From contig CAWUIO010000021.1 in assembly GCA_963922455.1 (NCBI GenBank), positions 1 to 64,000 of the forward strand: DNA of 64,000 nt. The letters are read 5' to 3'. Positions 54,773 to 63,785 of this stretch are shown in pieces. The stretch comes from CAWUIO01 sp963922455 (GTDB taxonomy: Bacteria; Bacteroidota; Bacteroidia; Cytophagales; Microscillaceae). The notes beneath the pieces are model-generated. The model saw only the letters and a program-made list of their open reading frames with translations. It did not search any database and was not told where the DNA came from. Numbering within the stretch: the stretch's first letter is position 1; every line of letters begins with the position of its first letter. The translations under genes and the position numbers were made by a program.

Positions 54773-55633
54773 TTATTGCTCCCAAAGAATTTGAATGGCT
54801 TCACTGGTACCCATATCGGAGTTTAAAATTACTTCCTGGCTTTTCCCCTCATGTTTGATAAGCAAAGCGGCGGTATTGGGCGGGATTTTACCCAAATTTT
54901 CCGCGTAGATCGTCAGTAGGTTTTCGGGGCCCTCTAGTTTAAGCTCAATAACTTTCTTTTTCTTGGTGACCTTGGCCCTTTTGAGCACCCACTTATCATT
55001 GAGTTTGAGCGAGATGATATCCCCGTCTGCGGTATGATTGTCCCAAATTTCTACCCGTACTTTATTGCTTTGTACCGTAATTTCTTCTTTTACCAGGACA
55101 TCCCGTTTGGCATATTTGTCTAATACGGCAACATTTTTCTTTCTTTTCAGCTTTATCCAGGCGGAGGCGCAGGCTCCTCCCTGGCTGTCCCATCCTTCCC
55201 AGGGACCTTCCAGGAATTCTAGGTCTCCTTGCACATAGTATCTCAACTGGGCCTTGTTAAAGCAAAAGCCCGCATTGTATTTTTTAACCCCATTTTCGGC
55301 TATCTTCTGAGGGGTTTTGTAGTGCAAGGTGTCGTGGGTGAAGTTTCCGCTGAGGCGAAATCTTCCATTATGGTCGCGGTGGAGGTAGGTGGCACAAAAG
55401 TATTCGCCTTGGATTTGATCTCCGGCCTGTTTCAGGTCTAGTTCTAAGTGATGGGTTACTTCCCCTTTTTTCCAGATCCCGTTCTTCCAGTAGATATCAT
55501 ATCCGGGATTTGCGCTGGCATCGGCTGTTTGATCTAAGAATCCGGTCCATTTTCCGGATATATCTTGAGCCTCTAAGCCTGGTACAGTCAGGCAAATTAG
55601 CCATAAAACAATACATCGGACACAGGTTTGCAT
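54773..55633 (-). CDS. Secreted protein of unknown function, lineage-specific C-terminal beta domain
   Basis: I do not recognise this 286-residue protein overall. It has a signal peptide (about 1-22, ending LEAQ). A strand-rich N-terminal domain (about 25-165; DISGKWTGFLDQ, FRLSGNF) resembles lipocalin-like folds. The C-terminal domain (VRVEIWDNHTADGDIISLKL to NTAALLIKHEGKSQEV) is of a type I associate with Bacteroidota envelope proteins. No sorting motif is present. The gene is convergent with the amine oxidase gene, 24 bases away. Function unknown. Confidence 0.55.
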   Translation of the reverse strand: MQTCVRCIVLWLICLTVPGLEAQDISGKWTGFLDQTADASANPGYDIYWKNGIWKKGEVTHHLELDLKQAGDQIQGEYFCATYLHRDHNGRFRLSGNFTHDTLHYKTPQKIAENGVKKYNAGFCFNKAQLRYYVQGDLEFLEGPWEGWDSQGGACASAWIKLKRKKNVAVLDKYAKRDVLVKEEITVQSNKVRVEIWDNHTADGDIISLKLNDKWVLKRAKVTKKKKVIELKLEGPENLLTIYAENLGKIPPNTAALLIKHEGKSQEVILNSDMGTSEAIQILWEQ

Positions 55634-55691
55634 AAGGGTAATAGGGGGTAAATGAGCTAAATAACGTATACTATACTGTACGGATTTCCCT

Positions 55692-55823
55692 GGCTTAGGG
55701 ATGGAACGGCATGTTTGAGCTCGTGTAGGCCTGCGGGGAAAGGCAGCGAGTAGTGAGAGCCCGGCCCGCGCTGGGCACTATCGCTAATGTCCACAGCCAT
55801 TTTCCTAAGCGCGGGAAAGCCCC
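55692..55823 (+). repeat. 130-bp structured repeat, copy 13 (type A)
   Basis: Ends GGCTT/AAGCC. Variable stem CCCGCGCT/AGCGCGGG (8 bp), the last pair differing from copy 14. It lies between the 286-residue protein start and the YceI terminator. Confidence 0.95.
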
Positions 55824-55850
55824 AAAAAACTTCTAAGAAAAGGCAAAAAA

Positions 55851-55876
55851 AAACTCCTTCTGGGGAGAAGGAGTTT
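55851..55876 (-). terminator. Intrinsic terminator of the YceI gene
   Basis: On the minus strand ACTCCTTC and GAAGGAGT pair around a 6-base loop, followed by a run of nine T residues. It begins about 22 bases after the YceI stop. Confidence 0.88.
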
Positions 55877-55897
55877 TGGATAAAATTTTAAAGAATC

Positions 55898-56605
55898 TTA
55901 GGCTCCGGCGTTTTTAGCCACGATGTTAAATCCTAAGTGTACCGTAGGATTGATCATTTTGTCACCTAAGGATTCGTCGGCTCCGTAGCTCATCCCCCAC
56001 TCTTTGCGATCGATGTTAAACTTAGCTTCGGCGCTTACTTCCCCCTCGCTAACGCTAACTTTTGCGGGAAATTTGATACTTTTGGTTACACCCAAGAGCG
56101 TTAAGTTACCCGTAACCATGTGCGTAGGGTTGGCAATTTTAAACTCAGAGTCCTCTTCGGTGGCACTTGAATCGGCGGAAGCATCATAGGCCTCCAAAGA
56201 AGCGATTTCAAAAGTAGCCGTAGGAAATTCTTCTACTTTAAAGAAGTCTTCACTGCGTAAGTGACCGGCAAGCTTGGCATTGCTTTCTTCATCTTCCAGG
56301 TCTACCACTTTGAGGCTATTGATGTCAATTGTACAGGTTCCCCCAACAACTTCTCCGTTTTCTACTTTGATGGACCCTTCAGACATAGCGAAGGTACCAT
56401 TATGACGACCCGTGGGCTTCGTTCCTACCCAAGTGATCGAACTAGCGCTTAAATCTACGGGCAAATCGGCCGCGCTGGCCGTTTGAGAATCATCTACTTC
56501 CACCTCATCACCGGTTTCAGCTTGATCGCTCTCGGGAGCTTGCGTACAGCTTACTGTCATGAACAAGGCTCCTAAAAAAAGAAGAAATAAAATACTCTTT
56601 TTCAT
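55898..56605 (-). CDS. YceI-family lipoprotein
   Basis: This 235-residue protein begins with a signal ending in the lipobox TVSC, so it is probably lipidated on Cys20 and held in the outer membrane or periplasm. An acidic linker (about 22-48) leads to a YceI lipocalin-like domain: SASSITWVGTKPTGRHNGTF, FFKVEEFPTATFEI, VTGNLTLLGVTKSI and KEWGMSYG. YceI proteins bind isoprenoid lipids. Start ATG 56605. A TACCTTTG box lies about 54 bases upstream on the minus strand (56659-56666), and a clear terminator follows the gene. Confidence 0.93.
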   Translation of the reverse strand: MKKSILFLLFLGALFMTVSCTQAPESDQAETGDEVEVDDSQTASAADLPVDLSASSITWVGTKPTGRHNGTFAMSEGSIKVENGEVVGGTCTIDINSLKVVDLEDEESNAKLAGHLRSEDFFKVEEFPTATFEIASLEAYDASADSSATEEDSEFKIANPTHMVTGNLTLLGVTKSIKFPAKVSVSEGEVSAEAKFNIDRKEWGMSYGADESLGDKMINPTVHLGFNIVAKNAGA

Positions 56606-56658
56606 AAAAATTTAGATTTGTTGAAAAAATGGTGCTCATGCTGACACATTCATCGCTG

Positions 56659-56666
56659 CAAAGGTA
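56659..56666 (-). promoter_or_regulatory. Promoter -7 box for the YceI gene
   Basis: TACCTTTG on the minus strand is an exact TAnnTTTG match, about 54 bases before the YceI start. A TTG lies upstream but closer than the usual spacing. Confidence 0.5.
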
Positions 56667-56848
56667 AAAGGGAAAATCAATTTTTAAGTATCAGAGCCCA
56701 GAAAAAAGTTGTTTAAACACATAAATTTCTGTTAAAACTTTCCTAATTTCTTAATTTGGGTCTCTATGCCTTCAAATACGCGCTGAGCGCTGGGAAATGT
56801 CTACTTTGCCTTTAACTTGGGGTTGTAATATCTCAAAAATATATAGCT

Positions 56849-57763
56849 ATGAAACGCATAGACCATTTACTATTTCTCTGCATAGTCGTATCCTTTACCC
56901 AATGTCGGGAATTTGATGACCCAATAGATGAATCTGTGGTGGTCGATTCAAGTTTTTCGGTCCCTCAAGATATGGGCTTGGTAGAGTTTAAAGAAATCAA
57001 CGAAGCCTCAGGGCTGGCGGCCAGTCGCCGGTATCCCGGAAATTATTGGACCCACAATGACAGTGGCGATGACTCCCGCCTTTTTCTTATGGACGAATCG
57101 GGCAAACACCAGGGGGTTTTGGAATTAAAAGGCGTGGATGCCCGGGACTGGGAAGACATAGCCGTAGGACCAGGGCCCGACTCGGGGGCGCATTACATCT
57201 ATGTGGGTGAAATTGGAGATAATGAAGCCAAACACAAGGTCAAAACAATCTACCGGTTTAAGGAGCCTAAACTTCCCCAAGATAGGCCTTTCCAAAAGAA
57301 AATTGACAAAGATAAGATCAAGAAGATACGCTTTAAATTTCCTGATGGGCGCCGGGATGCCGAGACCGTCATGATCGACCCAGATACCCGGGATATTTAT
57401 ATACTCTCAAAAAGAGAAGACAGTGTGCGCATTTACCGGGCTGCTTACCCCCATAATACCAAGAAAGTATTTGAACTGGAAAAACTAGGCAAGCTTCACT
57501 TTACCAAGGCTATAGCCGGCGATATTTCTCCAGATGGCCAAGAAATTTTAATAAAAAACTACGCAAATATTTACTATTGGCGTCGCTCGCCCGGAGAAAG
57601 CATCGTAGAGGCATTGCGGCGGCGCCCGGTAAGGCTGCCCTATTTGGCGGAGCCTCAAGGAGAGAGTATTGCCTGGAAGCTGGATGCCTCAGGATATTTT
57701 ACCGTGAGCGAAGAACGAAATAATGTACCCGCCCGTTTGTATGGATATCTTCGTCAACCTTAA
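56849..57763 (+). CDS. Propeller-like secreted lipoprotein, paralogue 1
   Basis: This 304-residue protein has a hydrophobic signal and lipobox-like SFTQC. It then has a predicted beta-propeller. The core motifs are EASGLAASRRYPGNYWTHND, GDDSRLFLMD, DWEDIAVG, IYVGEIGDNEAKHKV, RDAETVMIDPDT and EPQGESIAWKLDASGYFTVSEE. The same order of motifs appears in the next gene, so the two arose by tandem duplication. The HNDSGD and DWEDIA motifs are typical of a family of secreted propellers whose role is unknown. A gap of only 8 bases to the next gene shows an operon. ATG 56849. Confidence 0.72.
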   Translation: MKRIDHLLFLCIVVSFTQCREFDDPIDESVVVDSSFSVPQDMGLVEFKEINEASGLAASRRYPGNYWTHNDSGDDSRLFLMDESGKHQGVLELKGVDARDWEDIAVGPGPDSGAHYIYVGEIGDNEAKHKVKTIYRFKEPKLPQDRPFQKKIDKDKIKKIRFKFPDGRRDAETVMIDPDTRDIYILSKREDSVRIYRAAYPHNTKKVFELEKLGKLHFTKAIAGDISPDGQEILIKNYANIYYWRRSPGESIVEALRRRPVRLPYLAEPQGESIAWKLDASGYFTVSEERNNVPARLYGYLRQP

Positions 57764-57771
57764 TCAAACGT

Positions 57772-58704
57772 ATGAGAACCTACTGGTGGATTTTTGTTTG
57801 GGGAACTTGTTGCATGAGTTGCCAAAATGGCTCCAATGATGCCTCGGCTGTTTTGGTGAGCTTTCCCGAGGAGGTAAGCGCCAGTTTTGGCCCGGCCCAA
57901 GACCGGGGCTTGGTCGAGAATACTGACTTAGACGAGATTTCCGGACTGGCTGTGAGCTTGAGTAACCCCAATTATCTCTGGTGTCACAATGACAGCGGAG
58001 ATGAAGCCCGGGTCTACCTCATGGGCCAAGATGGAAGGGATGCCGGTTTTATTTTTCTGGAATCAGTAAAGGCCTTGGATTGGGAGGACATGGCAATTTT
58101 TAGAGATCCCCAAGACCAGGTCAATTACTTATACCTAGCCGACATTGGAGATAATCAAGGCTCTCGTCTGGCAATTACCGTTTACCGGGTTCCCGAGCCC
58201 AACTTAGCGCAAGCAAGCTTTCCGTACACCGATACCCTTAACGCCGCTCAGGTGCAAGCCTATACCTATTTGTATGAGAATGGCCCTCGGGACGCCGAAG
58301 CTTTTATGATTGATAAAAATGGAGATTGGTATGTGATGAGTAAATCCGATCCTAGCTTTTATGTCTACCAGATAGTATATCCCCAAATTCCGGCAGCAGA
58401 CACAGGCATTGTCAGGCCCTTGGGTAGCCTAGCGGAAACTTTGGTGACCGCAGCCGATCTAAATCAACAAACGGGGGATATCCTTATAAAAACCTATACC
58501 CGGGTGTATGCTTGGAACCGAAGCACGGATATGTCTGGAGGTGCCGGCACATGGATGTTTGAGCAGGGCAGTGAACGCTTGAATTACACTCTTGAACCCC
58601 AAGGAGAAGCTATAGCCTGGCTTCCGGATGGCAGCGCTTACTTTACCGTAAGTGAAGAGTTGCTAGGACAAGAGGCCCGTTTATTTTTTTACGAAAGACT
58701 GTAA
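57772..58704 (+). CDS. Propeller-like secreted lipoprotein, paralogue 2
   Basis: This 310-residue protein repeats the motif order of the preceding gene: DEISGLAVSLSNPNYLWCHND, GDEARVYLMG, DWEDMAIF, LYLADIGDNQGSRLAITVYR, RDAEAFMIDKNG and EPQGEAIAWLPDGSAYFTVSEE. Its N-terminus has a Cys-rich lipobox region (CCMSC). The sequences are clearly homologous but well diverged, so the duplication is not recent. The ATG at 57772 starts 8 bases after the previous stop. Function unknown; probably outer-membrane or periplasmic. Confidence 0.72.
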   Translation: MRTYWWIFVWGTCCMSCQNGSNDASAVLVSFPEEVSASFGPAQDRGLVENTDLDEISGLAVSLSNPNYLWCHNDSGDEARVYLMGQDGRDAGFIFLESVKALDWEDMAIFRDPQDQVNYLYLADIGDNQGSRLAITVYRVPEPNLAQASFPYTDTLNAAQVQAYTYLYENGPRDAEAFMIDKNGDWYVMSKSDPSFYVYQIVYPQIPAADTGIVRPLGSLAETLVTAADLNQQTGDILIKTYTRVYAWNRSTDMSGGAGTWMFEQGSERLNYTLEPQGEAIAWLPDGSAYFTVSEELLGQEARLFFYERL

Positions 58705-58797
58705 AAAACCCAGTCGAAATAGTAATTTTACTTTTGAAAAGAGTGATGGTGAAATTCAAGCAATTGCAACACTCTCCATTTTTTAAAAACCTATTTT

Positions 58798-60177
58798 ATG
58801 GAATATTTTGAGTCCATCGTCGATGCAATCGGTAACACCCCCTTGGTAAAAATCCGATCTGTGAATCAAGGCATCCCGGGTACTATTTTAGCCAAGGTAG
58901 AATATTTTAACCCAGGCCATTCCGTGAAAGACCGTATCGGTATCCAGATGATTAATGATGCTGAAAAAGCGGGTATTATTAAACCCGGCGGTACGATCAT
59001 TGAAGGAACATCGGGTAATACCGGCATGGGGCTTGCCCTCACCGCCATTGGCAAAGGCTATAAGTGTATCTTTACCATGTCGGACAAGCAGTCGCAAGAA
59101 AAGATTGACATTCTCAAAGCTGTAGGAGCCGAAGTGATCGTGTGCCCGACCAATGTTCCCCCCGACGACCCCCGCTCCTATTATTCGGTGGCCCGCAAGC
59201 TTAATGAAGAGATCCCTAACTCTTTTTATCCGAACCAATACGATAACCTGTCTAATAAAAAGGCCCACTACGAAAATACCGGACCCGAAATTTGGAAGCA
59301 AACCGCAGGCAAAATTACCCATTTTGCCGCCGGGGTCGGTACCGGGGGCACCATCTCGGGAACTTCGGAGTATCTCAAAGAAATGAAGCCTGGGCTGATT
59401 TCTGTAGGAATTGACACCTATGGCTCGGTTTTTAAAAAATATAAGGAAACCGGGGAGTTTGATACCCGGGAGATCTACCCCTACCTTACCGAAGGGATTG
59501 GCGAGGATATTTTACCGCAAAACGTCAATTTTTCGGTCATAGACTCATTTATCAAAGTAACCGATAAAGATTCGGCCATTATGACCCGTCGTTTAGCCCG
59601 GGAAGAAGGTTTATTTATCGGTTGGTCTTGCGGGGCGGCCATGTTTGGGGCCTTAGAATATGCCCGCGAGCATTTGAAAGAAGAGGATGTGATGGTGGTC
59701 TTGTTGCCCGACCACGGGACCCGTTATTTGGGTAAAGTCTACAATGATATCTGGATGAAAAACCACGGGTTTATGGAGTCTAGAACTTTTGCAACCGCGC
59801 GGGATATCATACAGCGTAAGCAAGGTGCTGGCCATTTGATAACAATTGACCAAGAGGCCAGTGTGGGTGAAGCGATTGCTTGTATCATACAAGAAAAAAT
59901 TTCTCAGATTCCCGTGACCCAGGGTAAAGACATTGTAGGGAGCCTGACAGACTCCAAAGTCTTGGCCCAATTAATTGAGACTCCTGAGATTAAGACTCAA
60001 TCTGTTGCTGAGGTCATGGACCCTCCATTTACCTTTGTTGGGATGGATAACAGTGTGGATGTCTTGGCCTCCCTCATCAATGAAGAAAACAAAGCCCTTT
60101 TTGTGAGAGATGACGCAGATAATGTATTTATCATTACTCAAGCTGATCTCTTAATGGCGATGAATTACACAACATAG
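58798..60177 (+). CDS. Cystathionine beta-synthase
   Basis: This 459-residue PLP enzyme condenses serine and homocysteine to cystathionine, a step in transsulfuration. The PLP domain (about 1-325) has Lys44 in HSVKDRIG, the substrate loop GTSGNTGMG, and the PLP-phosphate loop GVGTGGTISGT. A C-terminal pair of CBS domains (about 335-459; ASVGEAIACIIQEKISQIPV, DSKVLAQLI) should bind an adenosyl ligand, giving regulation. The length and domain order separate it from cysteine synthase, which lacks the CBS pair, but an O-acetylserine activity cannot be excluded. ATG 58798. A large hairpin follows at 60208-60262. Confidence 0.92.
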   Translation: MEYFESIVDAIGNTPLVKIRSVNQGIPGTILAKVEYFNPGHSVKDRIGIQMINDAEKAGIIKPGGTIIEGTSGNTGMGLALTAIGKGYKCIFTMSDKQSQEKIDILKAVGAEVIVCPTNVPPDDPRSYYSVARKLNEEIPNSFYPNQYDNLSNKKAHYENTGPEIWKQTAGKITHFAAGVGTGGTISGTSEYLKEMKPGLISVGIDTYGSVFKKYKETGEFDTREIYPYLTEGIGEDILPQNVNFSVIDSFIKVTDKDSAIMTRRLAREEGLFIGWSCGAAMFGALEYAREHLKEEDVMVVLLPDHGTRYLGKVYNDIWMKNHGFMESRTFATARDIIQRKQGAGHLITIDQEASVGEAIACIIQEKISQIPVTQGKDIVGSLTDSKVLAQLIETPEIKTQSVAEVMDPPFTFVGMDNSVDVLASLINEENKALFVRDDADNVFIITQADLLMAMNYTT

Positions 60178-60207
60178 TTTACACGAAGAGACAAGCATTT
60201 TTTTAAA

Positions 60208-60262
60208 CAGGGCAACCCTAAAACCATGTAATCGTACAAAATGATGGTTTGGGTTTGCCCTG
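60208..60262 (+). terminator. Large hairpin after cystathionine beta-synthase
   Basis: CAGGGCAA plus AAACCAT pairs with ATGGTTT plus TTGCCCTG, with small internal mismatches and a loop of about 15 bases. No T-run follows, so it may be a weak terminator or an RNA stabiliser. Confidence 0.5.
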
Positions 60263-60379
60263 ATTGCATTTACCAAGCCTCCCACTACCCTACACAAACG
60301 CTTCTTTAAGAAGGCCCGGATTTCTAACCGGCTATCCAGGCTTATTTCCTAATAAACGTAGCTATGAATCTTATCGCGT

Positions 60380-61792
60380 ATGAAAAAGCAGGAGTATCTT
60401 CCCAGCCAGGATATTCATCTGAATGAAGTACATTATGTAGAAGATGAATTAATCCTTGTAAGCGCCGAGTCGCATTTTCAGCAAACCATACCCCATTATA
60501 TTAATTTAATCAACCATAAAGCCGAACCTACCCGGCATTTTGGCAATGCCACACTGGATGGGCTGCTCTTGGCCAACCAGGTAAAGCCCCTATCCATCAG
60601 CCGGGTGTTTATTGCGGAAAATGATGTAAAAAACCTCCTCATCCGAGGAAAAAACATACGAGAATTTGATTTCTGCCAAAATTATTCGGACGAAGAAAAT
60701 ATCGGTAAATTTTCCCGGACGTTTATACTTAAAATAGAAGATTACGGCCCCCCTTTGGAAATACTCTGCCAAAAGTTGATGGAATCGCCAGCTATCGAGG
60801 AAGCCTATCCTAATTACCTGAGCGAAATTGCCAGCCTAGACGTAGAAACTTTTTACGATCGGCAATGGAGCTTGGCTGCTATCCAGGGCAATGAAATATG
60901 GGACCTGGAACCGGGGCTTAATTCGGTAAAAATTGCCATACCCGATACGGGCATGGATATACACCACCCCAATTTGTTTGGCAAATGGCATAGCGGTTAT
61001 GATTTTATCCGGCCTTCGCTTCAATTGACTAAGCGCTTCCGCCCTTTGGGCTTGGAAGGCAATGTTTTGGGAGAATTTAGCGATACGCACGGACACGGTA
61101 CCCAAATGGCTGGGATCATGGCGGCCAACCATTCGGTTAAGCAAGGCATAAAAGGCTTGGCCCGAGATTGTAAGCTCCTGCCCCTGCGGGCCCTGTTTTC
61201 GGCCTTGGACCAGCAACAACAAAAAACGGTAGCGATGGGCTGTGCCTCCGACGTAGATGCGGCCCTTAAATTTGCCATCGATGCCGGAGCCGAGTTGATC
61301 TACTTAGGATTTACCCATACAGCCCAGATGCACCGATCTGTTTTGGAATACGCTTACAATAAAAATGTCTGCCTGGTTGGGGCCGTGGGAAACCACGGGA
61401 GTCAAAAAGCCTTATACCCCGCTGCCTACAAAAAGGTACTGGCGGTTGGGGCTACGACTCCTGGATTAGACCGGGCTGCCTTCTCCAATTTTGGCAAAGA
61501 CTACTTCCCTATGGTAATGGCCCCTGGAGAAAATATTATAAGCCTCAACCTGCCGCAGCAATATGGGCAAGTACGGGGCACCTCGGCAGCGGCGGCTATG
61601 GTATGTGGCTTATGTGCTCTACTTATCAGCGTGGCCAAGCGAAAAAAAGCCAAGTACAGCCCAGATGATATTTACAGGATAATCTGTCAAACCTGTATCC
61701 CTCCCAAACACGATAGCCACCGAGCTTTTTGGGGAGATGGATTAGTGCAAGCAAAAGAGGCCCTGCAACTGGCCCAAAGCACCTTTCTATAA
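60380..61792 (+). CDS. S8 subtilase without a signal peptide
   Basis: This 470-residue serine protease has the S8 catalytic triad: Asp189 in IAIPDTGMD, His239 in HGHGTQMAG and Ser402 in GTSAAAAMVCG, with the oxyanion Asn region in GAVGNHGSQ. About 155 residues precede the catalytic domain; they include a propeptide-like segment ending EEAYPNY, as in subtilisin prodomains. However, there is no signal peptide or membrane segment, so it may be cytoplasmic or leave by a route not seen here. No sorting domain is present. ATG 60380 is the first start in the frame with a fitting context. Repeat copy 14 follows. Confidence 0.88.
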   Translation: MKKQEYLPSQDIHLNEVHYVEDELILVSAESHFQQTIPHYINLINHKAEPTRHFGNATLDGLLLANQVKPLSISRVFIAENDVKNLLIRGKNIREFDFCQNYSDEENIGKFSRTFILKIEDYGPPLEILCQKLMESPAIEEAYPNYLSEIASLDVETFYDRQWSLAAIQGNEIWDLEPGLNSVKIAIPDTGMDIHHPNLFGKWHSGYDFIRPSLQLTKRFRPLGLEGNVLGEFSDTHGHGTQMAGIMAANHSVKQGIKGLARDCKLLPLRALFSALDQQQQKTVAMGCASDVDAALKFAIDAGAELIYLGFTHTAQMHRSVLEYAYNKNVCLVGAVGNHGSQKALYPAAYKKVLAVGATTPGLDRAAFSNFGKDYFPMVMAPGENIISLNLPQQYGQVRGTSAAAAMVCGLCALLISVAKRKKAKYSPDDIYRIICQTCIPPKHDSHRAFWGDGLVQAKEALQLAQSTFL

Positions 61793-61840
61793 AAGTATCC
61801 CTAAGAGCCACCCCGCTCCCTTGGGCAATTCTCAGATGAT

Positions 61841-61972
61841 GGCTTAGGGATGGAACGGCATGTTTGAGCTCGTGGGGCCTTGCGCGGAATGGCAGCGAGT
61901 AGTGAGAGCCCGACCCGCGCCTGGCACTGGGGGCCTTTTTTTGCCCCGATTTTTTTTGCGCGGGGAAGCCCC
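61841..61972 (+). repeat. 130-bp structured repeat, copy 14 (type A)
   Basis: Ends GGCTT/AAGCC. Variable stem CCCGCGC/GCGCGGG (7 bp). It lies between the subtilase and nuclease genes, both on the plus strand; the remaining ~210 bases to the next start hold no gene. Confidence 0.95.
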
Positions 61973-62181
61973 ATTCTTTATTATAGTATCATCCTACTGG
62001 GTGGCATATCGCTTCAAACCCGTGACGTATGAAGCAAAAACAGTCTTTTTTTTACAAGCATTTTTTTTCAAAATGAGGTAGGAAAAGGGGAGAAAATACG
62101 TTTATGAAGAAAAATAGCTGTTTTTGAAAGTTTAGCTCAATTATTGCTCATAGCTTGTCAATATTTTAAGCAAATACCACT

Positions 62182-63453
62182 ATGTCACACAATATGATCC
62201 GCGAATGTATAGGTACTTTCTTTCTTTTTGCGCTTAGCGTGCCCGCTTTAGTTGCCCAAGAAAGCCTAGAAGCCCAAATTCAAAACCAAAACCGTGAATT
62301 AGAATTACTGCAAGGCAAGATGACTCAAATTCAAACTGAAATTGAGGATTTGAAGCTACAGGTGACCCGACGAGACCTGCTACGCTATGGCCTGCCCAAA
62401 TTAGCTCCCGATGAAAAGTTGATCCAACACGCCGCCATGTGCCTGGTATACTCAGAAGAACACGAGCAAGCCCGCTGGGTGGCCCATATGATCTTGCCGG
62501 ATGTGATTCAAGGGAATTACGGCCGGAGTAATGATTTTCGCCCTGACCCGATGATTGCCAGCGGCTCGGCCATCGAGCAAGACTATTTTTTAAAAGAATT
62601 GGGGCCGGATAGCAATTATATTTATGATGGTTTTGGCTATGACCGGGGCCATTTGGCTCCTAGTGCCGATTTTAGATGGTCGCCCCAGGCTTTGAGTGAG
62701 AGTTATTTTTACTCGAATATGTCGCCCCAAGTACCCGCCCTCAACCGGGAAGGCTGGGCTGAGCTGGAAAATATGCTCCGCGAGTACGTGCGTAGCCACC
62801 CCCAAGCCCCACTGTATGTCGTAACCGGCCCGGTACTGGAAGTCAATTTACCAAAGATAGCGCGTAGTGTAAACGGGGTGAGCATCCCGAAGCAATATTT
62901 TAAGGTGATCGTAGACCTTGCCCAAAAGAAAGGGATTGCCTTTTTGGTACCCAATGATGAACTACGCTACCCTATTGAGCACTATGCCATGTCTATTAAA
63001 GATTTGGAAAAAATCACTGGTTTGGATTTTTACGAAAAATTAGACGGGGCCCTCGAAGCAGAGATTGAGGGACAAAAAGACCCTAAATGGTGGCTACCCG
63101 ATAGAGAAAAAGAGGATGTTAGCCCCTTGGACCCATTAAGCTTGCCCCGAAATACCTTCAATACCATTCAGGCTAAATTATATGCCAACTCCGGAGAAAA
63201 AATCAAGGTGCGGGGAACCGTCGTATCTAGTAAATTATCTTCCAAGGGTAATATTTTTCTGAATTTGGATAAAAAATTTCCCAATCAGGTTTTTACGGTA
63301 ACCATTTTTAGCCGGGAAGTCCAGAATTTTAGTTATGCCCCTCAAAAAGTTTTACTGGGAAAAGAGATAGAAGTGACAGGAAAGATAAGTGATTTTAATG
63401 GGGTGCCTTCCATGGTCATAGACAGTGAAAAATTGGTGGAAATTATCCGGTAA
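62182..63453 (+). CDS. Secreted DNA/RNA non-specific (NUC-type) endonuclease with OB-fold
   Basis: This 423-residue protein has a signal peptide (about 1-27) and a short coiled coil (about 28-60). The NUC domain (about 95-300) has the catalytic DRGH motif in YDRGHLAPSADF and the metal-site Asn in YFYSNMSPQ with NREGW. The C-terminal ~110 residues (KIKVRGTVVSSKLSSKGNIF, LGKEIEVTGKISDF) are an OB-fold that may bind nucleic acid. It should cut DNA and RNA outside the cytoplasm, for nutrient use or removal of foreign DNA. The ATG at 62182 is chosen; Met5 is possible. Confidence 0.88.
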   Translation: MSHNMIRECIGTFFLFALSVPALVAQESLEAQIQNQNRELELLQGKMTQIQTEIEDLKLQVTRRDLLRYGLPKLAPDEKLIQHAAMCLVYSEEHEQARWVAHMILPDVIQGNYGRSNDFRPDPMIASGSAIEQDYFLKELGPDSNYIYDGFGYDRGHLAPSADFRWSPQALSESYFYSNMSPQVPALNREGWAELENMLREYVRSHPQAPLYVVTGPVLEVNLPKIARSVNGVSIPKQYFKVIVDLAQKKGIAFLVPNDELRYPIEHYAMSIKDLEKITGLDFYEKLDGALEAEIEGQKDPKWWLPDREKEDVSPLDPLSLPRNTFNTIQAKLYANSGEKIKVRGTVVSSKLSSKGNIFLNLDKKFPNQVFTVTIFSREVQNFSYAPQKVLLGKEIEVTGKISDFNGVPSMVIDSEKLVEIIR

Positions 63454-63785
63454 TTTGGGCAAAACCCCTATAAAAGATAAATGGAGGCCGCTCATGCGCC
63501 TCCAATATCCTTCAACCAGCTATGGAAAGAAAGACTATAATGAGCAGAAACCAGCCCTAAATATGTCTGCTCTAGTCCGTGACGAAAGTAGAAGATATTT
63601 TATTTAAATCAAAGAAATTGAATCTTTTTATTTCAGATTTCGTAGGCCCCATTGGCTAAATCATTGATCCCCAAATTGTTCCCTTTTTAATTAATTTTTA
63701 AGCTTTTTTAGCATTTTTTAGACAATTATTACGCCCAAAAATGAAATTTCGCTGCCTTTGGAACTTTCAAGGCTCAAATGAGCTT

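Noticed and set aside
23..61972. The dispersed repeats as a CRISPR array
   Set aside because: Copies are kilobases apart, ~130 bp long and in both orientations, with no regular spacers and no cas genes.
23..61972. Strict alternation of repeat orientation along the window
   Set aside because: Orientation switches in 10 of 13 neighbouring pairs, but adjacent same-direction copies occur (3-4, 5-6, 13-14), so this may be chance with so few copies.
63425..63607. A 60-codon frame after the nuclease gene
   Set aside because: It overlaps the nuclease end, has no recognisable features and lies in the AT-rich gap before the ArsR gene.
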